From an uncultured Muribaculaceae bacterium (GTDB lineage Bacteria; Bacteroidota; Bacteroidia; Bacteroidales; Muribaculaceae), in the NCBI GenBank assembly GCA_910589425.1, contig CAJUSZ010000032.1:1-27528 (forward strand): DNA of 27,528 nucleotides, written 5' to 3'. Shown here piece by piece: positions 16,463 through 22,940 of this stretch (its first letter is position 1; every line of letters begins with the position of its first letter). Under the pieces are notes generated by a model. It saw only the letters and a list, made by a program, of their open reading frames with translations. It searched no databases and was not told the origin of the DNA. Position numbers and translations under genes: made by a program.

Positions 16463-16744
16463 TCAGTCCTGCCATACGTCTTTGCCAGTGGCGCGAACAG
16501 CGGCGGCTGTAGTGCGTGCGCGAACCGTACAGTCGAGCGCTCCTTTGTCGGTGGCGTCGATTACTGCATCGTTGATCCCGAGTCCTGTCAGGGTCTCGCG
16601 GATGACACTCTCAATCTGTCGGCCGAACTGGAAAGCCACGGTGCTGTCCAGGTTGATTTCGAGACCGTTTCCGTTGCCCGGGGCTATACGGATCATGATG
16701 TCGCCGGATTCAAGTGTTCCGGCTTGAGAATTTGTCAGATTCAT
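16463..16744 (-). CDS. citD: Citrate lyase gamma subunit (acyl carrier protein)
   Basis: Small carrier protein of citrate lyase that holds the phosphoribosyl-dephospho-CoA arm. 93 residues, standard size. The attachment site is Ser13 in QAGTLESGDIMIRI, matching the AGTLES motif of known CitD proteins. The rest follows the family (NLDSTVAFQFGRQIESVI, the RETLTGLGINDAVI block and ALDCTVRARTTAAAVRA). It is the first gene of the cit-acn-icd run, about 160 nt downstream of a consensus promoter. CitD coming first with E and F after it is the usual order. Confidence 0.95.
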   Translation of the reverse strand: MNLTNSQAGTLESGDIMIRIAPGNGNGLEINLDSTVAFQFGRQIESVIRETLTGLGINDAVIDATDKGALDCTVRARTTAAAVRATGKDVWQD

Positions 16745-16910
16745 AGTGAGTTTTTATATTATTTCCGAGCCGTTATCCTTTGTCCGGTCGGTCGGGATTC
16801 GCGGCTGAAGGGGTTTGGTTGTTGATTATATGGATTGTCAAATTAAGGTCAGTGAATGATTTGCCGCATTCTGCCATTGAGATGGGGGAATGCTCTCAAT
16901 AATTCAAGGG

Positions 16911-16941
16911 CAAATTTATAGACTTTTTCTTTATTGGCAAA
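16911..16941 (-). promoter_or_regulatory. Promoter of the citDEFX-citCG-acn-icd run
   Basis: The minus strand has TTTG (16941-16938), 19 bases, then TAAATTTG (16918-16911): both elements match the Bacteroides consensus. The predicted start is near 16907, giving a leader of about 160 nt. A 7-bp inverted repeat (ATTGAGA at 16876-16882, complement at 16894-16900) would form a stem-loop at the very 5' end. I recognise no riboswitch in the leader. The rest of 16745-17032 holds nothing else that I can identify. Confidence 0.7.
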
Positions 16942-17032
16942 ATAAAAACAGAGGAATTTTCCGAGTATTTTAAGGCTGTGGTTGCAGTTTATAGGGCAGC
17001 GTTTTTCAGTGTCGTGGTCAAATTGCAAGAAT

Positions 17033-18079
17033 TCAACAGATTACGCCCGGATTACTGTTGCTTTTCCATATCTGCATGTGTCCCATTGTGGTGCGTAGAT
17101 TCAGTTCGATGCATGGAGCCGCCATTTTTTTGTCGTCAGCGAGCATGTCTATGCCGAGGGGGCCGGAGTATGCCGGCGCGATGAGCTTTTCTATAACCTC
17201 ACGCTGGGCTTCTGTTATGTCGCGTATGTCGGTGTTGATGTGCCGCTGGATGATTTGTGTCAGCTCCCTTTGGCTTGCCTCCACGTTGCCTTTGTAGACA
17301 GCGCGCCCGGATGTATGGAAGACGGAATAGCCCGCAAACGAGACCATTCCTTCGCGGCATATCCATTCGGTGGCGAAGTCGATTGTTTTTGAATATGCGG
17401 GTTCCGCCATCACGCTTCCCTGTCTTCTGATTATCCCTCTGGCCCATTGCAGGGCGGATTCAGTGGTGGATTCAGTGGTGGAGAATATCCCTCTCCCTGA
17501 GCTACTCCACGGAGCTTTCAGGAATGCCGGTTGATGACATGACAGAAATTCCTCCACCTCTCCGGCTGAATGGCATTCCTGCGGTGGATCGGCAATCATT
17601 CCGGTTAATTCCGGGAGCAGGCTGATAAATGCCGCTGTAGTCCGGCGGTGGGAGAGCGTGGTCAAAGATTCGACACGATTCTCCGGTGGCATGGCGGATG
17701 GCGGCACACCCCATTTTTCCAGCCGTCGGTATAATGTCATGTCCCACCCCCACGGGATGATGCGCGTATTGTCGAGATCCATGTATGCAAGTTGCTCAGG
17801 CACTATTGTCCCGCATCCGAGAGCCATTATCTCGTTATATCCTTCTGTGGAGATTATGTCGCGGTGAGTCTGGTTGTCGAGCAGCAGAAACATGTCGCCG
17901 GCCACAGCAAGGGGATGTTGGATCAGAGCCATTCTTTTTCTCATGGATCTGATCTTTGCGTTTGGTGTGAAGTTGGCCGACCGGTCGGCCCTTGCAAAGT
18001 CCGTTTCCGGGTTGAATACGAAAATGTGTCTTTCCAATTTGGGGTCTTGTCTTTTGTGGGTATGCCGTCGGTCGTTCAA
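17033..18079 (-). CDS. ATP-grasp-like protein of unknown function
   Basis: Soluble protein of 348 residues, no signal peptide. It begins with a basic, variable stretch (1-16), then HIFVFNPETDFARAD, typical of an uncharacterised Bacteroidetes family that opens with a FNPE-D-A motif. Later segments resemble an ATP-grasp fold: FLKAPWSSSGRGI (186-198) with Lys188 in a glycine/serine loop, SVMAEPAYSKTIDFATEWI (222-240) and the C-terminal CIELNLRTTMGH (323-334) with Glu325 and Asn327 placed like metal ligands. ATP-grasp enzymes join a carboxylate to an amine, thiol or other nucleophile; the substrates here are unknown. It follows rpoZ by 116 bases and precedes the cit promoter. I found no consensus promoter of its own, so it may be read with bamD-rpoZ. 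Confidence 0.75.
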   Translation of the reverse strand: MNDRRHTHKRQDPKLERHIFVFNPETDFARADRSANFTPNAKIRSMRKRMALIQHPLAVAGDMFLLLDNQTHRDIISTEGYNEIMALGCGTIVPEQLAYMDLDNTRIIPWGWDMTLYRRLEKWGVPPSAMPPENRVESLTTLSHRRTTAAFISLLPELTGMIADPPQECHSAGEVEEFLSCHQPAFLKAPWSSSGRGIFSTTESTTESALQWARGIIRRQGSVMAEPAYSKTIDFATEWICREGMVSFAGYSVFHTSGRAVYKGNVEASQRELTQIIQRHINTDIRDITEAQREVIEKLIAPAYSGPLGIDMLADDKKMAAPCIELNLRTTMGHMQIWKSNSNPGVIC

Positions 18080-18195
18080 TAGCTGGATTCTATCTGCGGT
18101 CTGGAGATCCCGTGAAAAAGAAAGGCCTCCGGATCACAAATCGGATGCGGATGCCAGTTCTATAATTGAATGCTTTCCCTGCGCTAAGGGGACTC

Positions 18196-18531
18196 TTATT
18201 CCGAGAGACGTTCCTTCTCTTTGGCCGGATTGCTGAAGTAGAGCTTATGCTCGATGTATTCCTGGGTCGCGATCAGAGTCGGTTTGGGCAGCTTCTCGTA
18301 GAAGCGTGAGATCTCGATCTGCTCGCGGTTTTCAGAAACTTCCTCAAGATTGTCGGTCGAGGCGAATTCCTGAAGTTTCTTTTCAAGATCCTTCTTCATT
18401 TCCGATGCAATCTGGTTGGAGCGTTTCCCGATAACGCATACTGTCTCATATACATTCCCGGTCTGCTCTGACAGAGCCATGAGATCGCGTGTTACGGTGT
18501 TGAGAGGTGCATTGGTCTTCTTGTAGTCCAT
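18196..18531 (-). CDS. rpoZ: RNA polymerase omega subunit, Bacteroidetes type
   Basis: 111 residues, the Rpb6/omega family in its Bacteroidetes form, which helps assemble and stabilise core RNA polymerase. The N-terminal half has the omega-like helix block (TGNVYETVCVIGKRSNQIAS, about 25-44). The C-terminal half has the lineage-specific ENREQIEISRFYEKLPKPTL (67-86) and EYIEHKLYF. It lies 77 bases downstream of bamD, a pairing that is common in this phylum, and is probably co-transcribed with it. Confidence 0.9.
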   Translation of the reverse strand: MDYKKTNAPLNTVTRDLMALSEQTGNVYETVCVIGKRSNQIASEMKKDLEKKLQEFASTDNLEEVSENREQIEISRFYEKLPKPTLIATQEYIEHKLYFSNPAKEKERLSE

Positions 18532-18608
18532 AGAACCGTTTTGATATGTTGTGTCGTGTTGATTTTATTCTGTAGAAAGTGTGTATGTTCAGCTGCTGCG
18601 GGAGCCAT

Positions 18609-19409
18609 TCAGTCCCTGACATGCTTTTCGGCTATCTTGAAGATATTGTCAGCCTCCTTGCGGTTTTTTGTGTCGGGATAGTTGTTGATGAAAGAGTAAT
18701 ATTCGTCAATGACGTCCCGGTAGCGTTCAGCCCGTTTCTCATCCACGCTCTGGCGTGCCTCCTGATATTTGGATTTGAGAATGAGCATCTCGAAATCCTC
18801 CTTGTATTTTGAGTAGGGATATGATTTGAGAGCGTTCTGGGCCGTTATGATCGCGGACTCGTAGTTGTTGCCGAGGAAATTGCCGAGATTGTAGTAAAGC
18901 TGGGCGTTCTGGAGTTCTTTCAGTGTCAGCTTGTCCTGCATCTCGAATATGGCGTTTTGGGCTACGGTTACTCTGTCGCTTTTGGGATATGCCTCAAGAA
19001 ATGCCGTAAGTTCCTCGATGGCCTTTATGGTCATCGACTGATCCAGCTGCGGATCCGGAGAATCGAGATAATAGCCATATCCGCCGTAGAATCTCGACAG
19101 TTCGGCATATTTTCCTCGCGGATAACGCTGATAATATGTCTTGAAGTACATTCCGGCGTTCAGATAGTCCTTGTTCTCGAAATGCGACATAGCAAGCAGA
19201 TAGAGCGCTTCCTCGCCGTTGGGGCCGCCGCGCAGCGGGGTGATGATGTCGGCAAGCACCGTGGCGGCGTTGACATATTTCTTTTCGGCAAACGCGCGTT
19301 TGGCGTAGTCGAAGCGATAGTCTACGTCGCGGCTTTTCAGCACCTTGTTGTATTCTCCGCATGAGCAGAGCATGGCGAGTGCTGCCATGATATATAGATA
19401 CTTACGCAT
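18609..19409 (-). CDS. bamD: Outer-membrane assembly lipoprotein BamD
   Basis: Periplasmic TPR lipoprotein of the BAM complex, which inserts beta-barrel proteins such as SusC. 266 residues. The lipoprotein signal ends in lipobox LCSC with Cys17, followed by GEYNKVLKSRDVDYRFDYAK. TPR-type helices follow: YVNAATVLADI, EEALYLLAMSHFENKDYLNA, TYYQRYPRGKYAELSRFYGG, AIEELTAFLEAYPKSDRV and YDVIDEYYSFI-type helices ending NNYPDTKNRKEADNIF. Size and repeat layout are normal. Expression is from a consensus promoter at 19488-19518. The leader contains a perfect 12-bp palindrome just before the start codon. Confidence 0.94.
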   Translation of the reverse strand: MRKYLYIMAALAMLCSCGEYNKVLKSRDVDYRFDYAKRAFAEKKYVNAATVLADIITPLRGGPNGEEALYLLAMSHFENKDYLNAGMYFKTYYQRYPRGKYAELSRFYGGYGYYLDSPDPQLDQSMTIKAIEELTAFLEAYPKSDRVTVAQNAIFEMQDKLTLKELQNAQLYYNLGNFLGNNYESAIITAQNALKSYPYSKYKEDFEMLILKSKYQEARQSVDEKRAERYRDVIDEYYSFINNYPDTKNRKEADNIFKIAEKHVRD

Positions 19410-19422
19410 TCAGTTCTCTTGA

Positions 19423-19434
19423 GATAACGTTATC
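19423..19434. promoter_or_regulatory. Perfect 12-bp palindrome in the bamD leader
   Basis: GATAACGTTATC, flanked by TTGA and AAG, 13 bases upstream of the bamD ATG. It resembles a dimeric-regulator operator, but lies downstream of the predicted transcript start, where binding would block elongation or, as RNA, a hairpin would cover the ribosome-binding region. No regulator is identified. Confidence 0.35.
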
Positions 19435-19487
19435 AAGCCGGGGCGCGGCGGCGTGGTCCATGCCGTAACGGCCCCTCTGTCAAGCCG

Positions 19488-19518
19488 CAAAGTTACAAAA
19501 AAAAAAGCTATCGGCAAA
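19488..19518 (-). promoter_or_regulatory. Promoter of bamD-rpoZ, overlapping the upstream terminator tract
   Basis: The minus strand has TTTG (19518-19515), 19 bases, then TAACTTTG (19495-19488): full consensus. The predicted start is near 19484, leader about 75 nt. Within the spacer is a run of ten T (19506-19497) that, after a weak CGGC/GCCG stem at 19512-19540, may end the radical SAM transcript. Terminator tract and promoter share the same bases. Confidence 0.7.
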
Positions 19519-19540
19519 ATAAATCGTAAGCCCCGCCGTG

Positions 19541-20611
19541 CTATTTCTTCAGATGGCAGTGCATCAGGGAGCCGTCCTGGTCGCGGAGATGCATCCCGTT
19601 TCCCTCGCAGTATCTCCACATCTCACATCCGGCACAGGCTCCGGTGCGCATCCATCCGCGGTCGCGGTATCGCTCATATCGGTTTTGCCATACATCCCAG
19701 AAATCATCCGTATAGATGTTGCCCTGATTGTAATCTGCACGTATGCTCGGGCAGGCGGAGATGCTTCCGTCGAGAAGCACGGAGGCCACCGTCACGCCGG
19801 CGTCGCATTGGAAAAAATTGTCTCTCACTTTCCCCTCGTAGCCGCCGAGAAATCCCTCGCAGCAGAATGAAGCGTCTATCAGCCCCTCCTCCCGTGTGGA
19901 TTTTATGAATTCGAGAAGCCTGATCATCTCTGTTCTGTCCAGATCAAATTCGGGATACGAGGCCGCTCTTCCCGAAGGAAAAATTGTGAACAGCCGCCAG
20001 CCTTTGACCCCGGCTTCAATAAGCAGCCGCTTTATTTGGACGAGTTCTCCGAGTGTGCGCCGGTTGACGCAGCTGACCACGTCGAAATTCAGATCCGGCT
20101 TATCGGCAAGAATCTTTATCGCCCCGTATGCTTTTTCAAACGATGCCGGATTGCCACGCATCCAGTTGTGGGAGTCTTCGGTGCCGTCAAGGCTTACGGT
20201 GATGTTGTGCATCCCGGCCTTCATAAGCGAATCGATCCGCTGCCCGGAAAGTGTGAGTCCGTTGCTGACGATTCCCCACGGAAGCTCGCGCCTGTATAGT
20301 TCGAGCCCTACCTCTTCAAGATCCTTGCGCATTGTGGGTTCGCCTCCGGTGATCACGATGTTGAGCCGGTGGCGGCTTTCCGTGTCGAGATGAGGGAGAA
20401 TGCTGTCCACTACCCGCAGGAAATCCTCGGCCGGCATGTCGGGGAGTGTGGCTGATTGCTTGCAGTCGCTGCCGCAGTGCCTGCACGAGAGGTTGCACCT
20501 GTGGGTGCATTCCCAGAAAAGTTGCCGCAGAGGATGGCTTCTGCGCCTCTCCTTTACTATCTTCCGGTGCAGTTCAAGTCCTATGCGCTGCCTCAGCGAG
20601 ATCTTTTCCAT
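19541..20611 (-). CDS. Radical SAM/SPASM enzyme of the rSAM/lipoprotein system
   Basis: 356 residues. Radical SAM [4Fe-4S] cluster motif CNLSCRHC, cysteines 39, 43 and 46, with further cysteines at 35 and 50. The GGEP motif (89-92) and the SLDGTEDSH block (140-148) are in the expected places of the SAM-binding barrel. A C-terminal SPASM-type domain supplies extra cluster ligands: Cys269, Cys287, Cys326, Cys329, Cys335 and Cys352 (FFQCDAG, SACPSI, TGACAGCEMWRYC). SPASM enzymes often modify peptides or proteins. It matches, from memory, the Bacteroidales family described as radical SAM enzyme of the rSAM/lipoprotein system (TIGR04133-like), consistently found beside small lipoproteins, as here: the lipoprotein stop is 4 bases upstream. 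The reaction is not known. It has no signal peptide, so any modification would precede export. Confidence 0.88.
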   Translation of the reverse strand: MEKISLRQRIGLELHRKIVKERRRSHPLRQLFWECTHRCNLSCRHCGSDCKQSATLPDMPAEDFLRVVDSILPHLDTESRHRLNIVITGGEPTMRKDLEEVGLELYRRELPWGIVSNGLTLSGQRIDSLMKAGMHNITVSLDGTEDSHNWMRGNPASFEKAYGAIKILADKPDLNFDVVSCVNRRTLGELVQIKRLLIEAGVKGWRLFTIFPSGRAASYPEFDLDRTEMIRLLEFIKSTREEGLIDASFCCEGFLGGYEGKVRDNFFQCDAGVTVASVLLDGSISACPSIRADYNQGNIYTDDFWDVWQNRYERYRDRGWMRTGACAGCEMWRYCEGNGMHLRDQDGSLMHCHLKK

Positions 20612-20615
20612 CTGA

Positions 20616-21023
20616 TTATTTTTTTCTCAGTCTGAAGTCCGCGATAGCCTTGGCCTCCTTCCCCCGGTAGTCGAGATAGACGTCGGTGGAATCAGCCTCG
20701 AGTCCGGAGTTTTCTTTAGGTTTGCAAACCACCCTGACCGTTTTTGCCTCCACACCGTAGTAATTATACAATCCGTCGGCATCGGTTTTTATAGTGTCTG
20801 ATTGGTAGGCAAAGCCGCTGTCGCTGGTTTTGCGGATTATGACTGAAGCGTCGCTTACAGATTCGCCGGATTCTGTCTCCACCATACCTTTTATCTCAAA
20901 TGAGCTTACAGGAGAACCGTACATGGCCTTCTGCGATTCGCAAGCTGACAGACCGAGCATTGCGAGCCCGGCGGCGCAAAGTCTTGCCGCCATAGCCGGG
21001 ATATTTAGCTGAAGTTTTTTCAT
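20616..21023 (-). CDS. rSAM-associated lipoprotein, paralog 1
   Basis: Small lipoprotein of 135 residues. I chose the ATG at 21023 because it begins MKKLQLNI as in the neighbouring paralog; an in-frame start at 21053 adds ten residues absent there. Lipobox LSAC, Cys28. The mature part begins ESQKAMYGSPVSSF, then a probable beta-sandwich resembling carboxypeptidase-regulatory/CNA-B-like domains (IKGMVETESGESVSDASVII, then TDADGLYNYYG). One cysteine remains in the mature domain (VRVVCKPKENSGLEADS). It fits the radical SAM-associated putative lipoprotein family (TIGR04134-like) by my recall. It lies 4 bases upstream of the enzyme gene, so the two are translated together. It is a candidate substrate or scaffold for the enzyme; that is inference. 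Confidence 0.85.
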   Translation of the reverse strand: MKKLQLNIPAMAARLCAAGLAMLGLSACESQKAMYGSPVSSFEIKGMVETESGESVSDASVIIRKTSDSGFAYQSDTIKTDADGLYNYYGVEAKTVRVVCKPKENSGLEADSTDVYLDYRGKEAKAIADFRLRKK

Positions 21024-21103
21024 AGGGTTTATTTTTGGGAAAAGTCTCTGCAAAATTGGATATAATATGGTTTTACGGTTTCACTCCAGTCGATGGGTGA
21101 TTA

Positions 21104-21532
21104 TCAATTCTTTTTGTCAAGAATGAAATTCTGTATTGTCCAACCGTCGGATTTCTCGGCGGCATCCAATTGATTGGAATTATAATCAATTGAATCGGCT
21201 CTCAGCCCTGATTCAACAGACGGGGTGCATACAATCCGGATTTTCCCATAATTGTAGTTCTCCTTCTCAATGGAATACTTGCCGTCGTTGCCGGTTGCTG
21301 TGTTCCATTTCGGTATTGCAACATCGTTTGAATAAAACAGTTTAACTGTTATTTGTGCATCATTGACCGGTTCTCCGGACTTCGATTCCACTGCGCCTTT
21401 CAGTCGGAAACTGCCTGGAGGAGTCCCATACATATCGCCTTGAGACTCGCAGGCTGAGAATCCAAGTATTGCGAGCCCGGCGGCGCAAAGTCTTGTCGCC
21501 ATCGCCGAGATATTTAACTGAAGCTTTTTCAT
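21104..21532 (-). CDS. rSAM-associated lipoprotein, paralog 2
   Basis: 142 residues, first gene of the three-gene radical SAM unit. The first 31 residues are nearly identical to paralog 1 (MKKLQLNISAMATRLCAAGL, lipobox FSAC, Cys28, ESQ), while the mature domain is far more divergent. Shared mature features are MYGTPPGSF, the SGEPVNDA turn, NDGKYSI and the single-cysteine block IRIVCTPSVESGLRADS. The leader is also partly shared between the copies (TTTTGC-GAGA and CCCAA before each ATG), which argues for tandem duplication of leader plus gene. It probably has the same subcellular fate and possibly the same modification as paralog 1. Confidence 0.85.
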   Translation of the reverse strand: MKKLQLNISAMATRLCAAGLAILGFSACESQGDMYGTPPGSFRLKGAVESKSGEPVNDAQITVKLFYSNDVAIPKWNTATGNDGKYSIEKENYNYGKIRIVCTPSVESGLRADSIDYNSNQLDAAEKSDGWTIQNFILDKKN

Positions 21533-22160
21533 AGGATTTGGCTTTTACTGGCAATTAATTATTGGGATTAAAATCTCCGCAAAAAACAGTCTAAATGCAT
21601 GTCGTCGGGAATAGAACTGTAAGCAAGGTGTGGAAATAGTGGATTTTCATAATCGGGTGTGTTAATTGTTATTTCGCAAAGTTAACAAAATATTTCAAAT
21701 TTTGAAAAATAATTAACAATATTTTTTTGTTAATCATTGTTGAGGTGTAAAGGGTGTAATATGAATGCGCTATTAATCAGGTATTTGTGTTATGAAAATA
21801 GCTCCGCTGCGGGTGTCGCAGACGGAGCTGATGTCTTGTTGGCGGATTTCTCTCGGGTCATTCCGGATTGTTATGGTATTAAGCCAGTCTAATCCGTGAT
21901 GCCGTAAATGGGTCAATTGATGATCAGTCCTGATGAAGCCATCCCTTGGATGCATACGTAGGAGGCGGAGAAATGGCGTATGAAATCGATTGTCGCTTTA
22001 CGGGGAGATTTAATCACGTTTTTCTTTTTGGATGTCAAAGTAGAATCATGCGTCATAGGCTGATGGTTTAAGTGTTTTGTCTATCCTATTAACGCCTTAT
22101 GGTCTACTTTATTATATATTCGCTTATTATATTTTTTAAGATCAATTAAGAGCAAAAGGT
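21533..22160. other. AT-rich gene-free stretch between the lipoproteins and mlaF
   Basis: No convincing gene. Contents: on the minus strand a 19-codon reading frame (21650-21591, starting MKIHYF, ending TTCI) inside the lipoprotein leader; a -7 box at 21677-21684; a 7-bp palindrome around 21700; an imperfect stem-loop at 21800-21829 (AGCTCCGCTGCG paired with its complement, one bulge) followed on the minus strand by TATTTTC, so terminator-like for minus-strand transcription. A 60-codon minus-strand frame across 21773-21955 has no family resemblance and I do not call it. No clear terminator for mlaEF was found next to its stop. Confidence 0.55.
21677..21684 (-). promoter_or_regulatory. -7 box for the lipoprotein/radical SAM unit
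   Basis: The minus strand reads TAACTTTG, full TAnnTTTG match, predicted start near 21673 and leader about 140 nt. At -33 there is TTTC (21707-21704, spacing 19), a near match, lying in one arm of the palindrome TTTCAAA-T-TTTGAAA (21693-21707). A regulator bound to that palindrome would compete with the polymerase. Confidence 0.5.
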
Positions 22161-22940
22161 TTACCGGTTGGAATTCTCGTATTCTTTCTCAAGAAATTTC
22201 TTGACTTCCTGGAAAAGTTTCGAGGCGAACACAAAATCATTGAGCGAGCGGCTTGTGGAGCGGAATATTGTCTTGTCGTCTCCGGTCCAGTCGCAGTGTC
22301 CTTTGTTGATGAACACTATATTCTCTCCGATCCCGAGTACGGAGTTCATGTCGTGGGTGTTGATGACGGTAGTGATGCCATATTCATGTGTTATGTCGCT
22401 CAGCAGATTATCGATCAGGATTGAAGTCTTGGGGTCGAGTCCGGAGTTTGGCTCGTCGCAGAAAAGATAGCGGGGATTGAGCGCGATGGCTCGTGCGATA
22501 GCCACGCGTTTCTGCATTCCGCCTGAAATTTCTGAAGGATATTTATCGTCGGCGTTCTCCAGCCCCACGCGGCTGATGCAGAAACGGGCTCTCTCAAGCT
22601 GCTCCTTGCGAGAGAGGGGGGAGAACATTTTCAGAGGAAACATGACGTTGCCGAGTACGGTCTCGTTGTCGAAAAGTGCCGATCCCTGGAAAAGCATTCC
22701 GATCTCGGTGCGCAGATCTTTTCTCTGTCGGGTGTCCATGGCCCGGAAAGATCGGCCGTCGTAGAAAATCTCCCCCTCTTCGGGAGTCAGAAGGCCGATG
22801 AGGCATTTCATGAAAACGGTCTTTCCGGAACCGCTCTGACCGATTATGAGATTTGTCTTTCCGGTTTCAAACCGGGCGTTGATGTCGAAAAGCACCCGCT
22901 GGCCGTCGAACCATTTGCTGACGTTTTTTGCTTCGATCAT
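22161..22940 (-). CDS. mlaF: Mla-type lipid transport ABC ATPase
   Basis: 259-residue ATPase for phospholipid traffic between inner and outer membranes. Walker A GQSGSGKT (34-41), Q-loop Gln85 in FQGSALF, signature SGGMQKR (139-145), Walker B LFCDEP with Glu163, and the H-loop His196. The sequence DEPNSGLDPKTS is typical of the MlaF group. It overlaps the permease gene by 4 bases, so the two are translationally coupled. The MlaD-type substrate-binding partner is not in this window; in Bacteroidetes it is often encoded apart. Confidence 0.93.
   Translation of the reverse strand: MIEAKNVSKWFDGQRVLFDINARFETGKTNLIIGQSGSGKTVFMKCLIGLLTPEEGEIFYDGRSFRAMDTRQRKDLRTEIGMLFQGSALFDNETVLGNVMFPLKMFSPLSRKEQLERARFCISRVGLENADDKYPSEISGGMQKRVAIARAIALNPRYLFCDEPNSGLDPKTSILIDNLLSDITHEYGITTVINTHDMNSVLGIGENIVFINKGHCDWTGDDKTIFRSTSRSLNDFVFASKLFQEVKKFLEKEYENSNR

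Noticed and set aside
16745..16910. Riboswitch in the citD leader
   Set aside because: The leader is about 160 nt with one small 5' stem-loop, but no known riboswitch core could be recognised.
21024..21053. Upstream start for lipoprotein paralog 1
   Set aside because: The extra ten residues are absent from the paralog, which begins at the same MKKLQLNI.
21773..21955. 60-codon minus-strand frame as a small gene
   Set aside because: No recognisable motif, no promoter or ribosome-binding site, and a stem-loop lies inside it.
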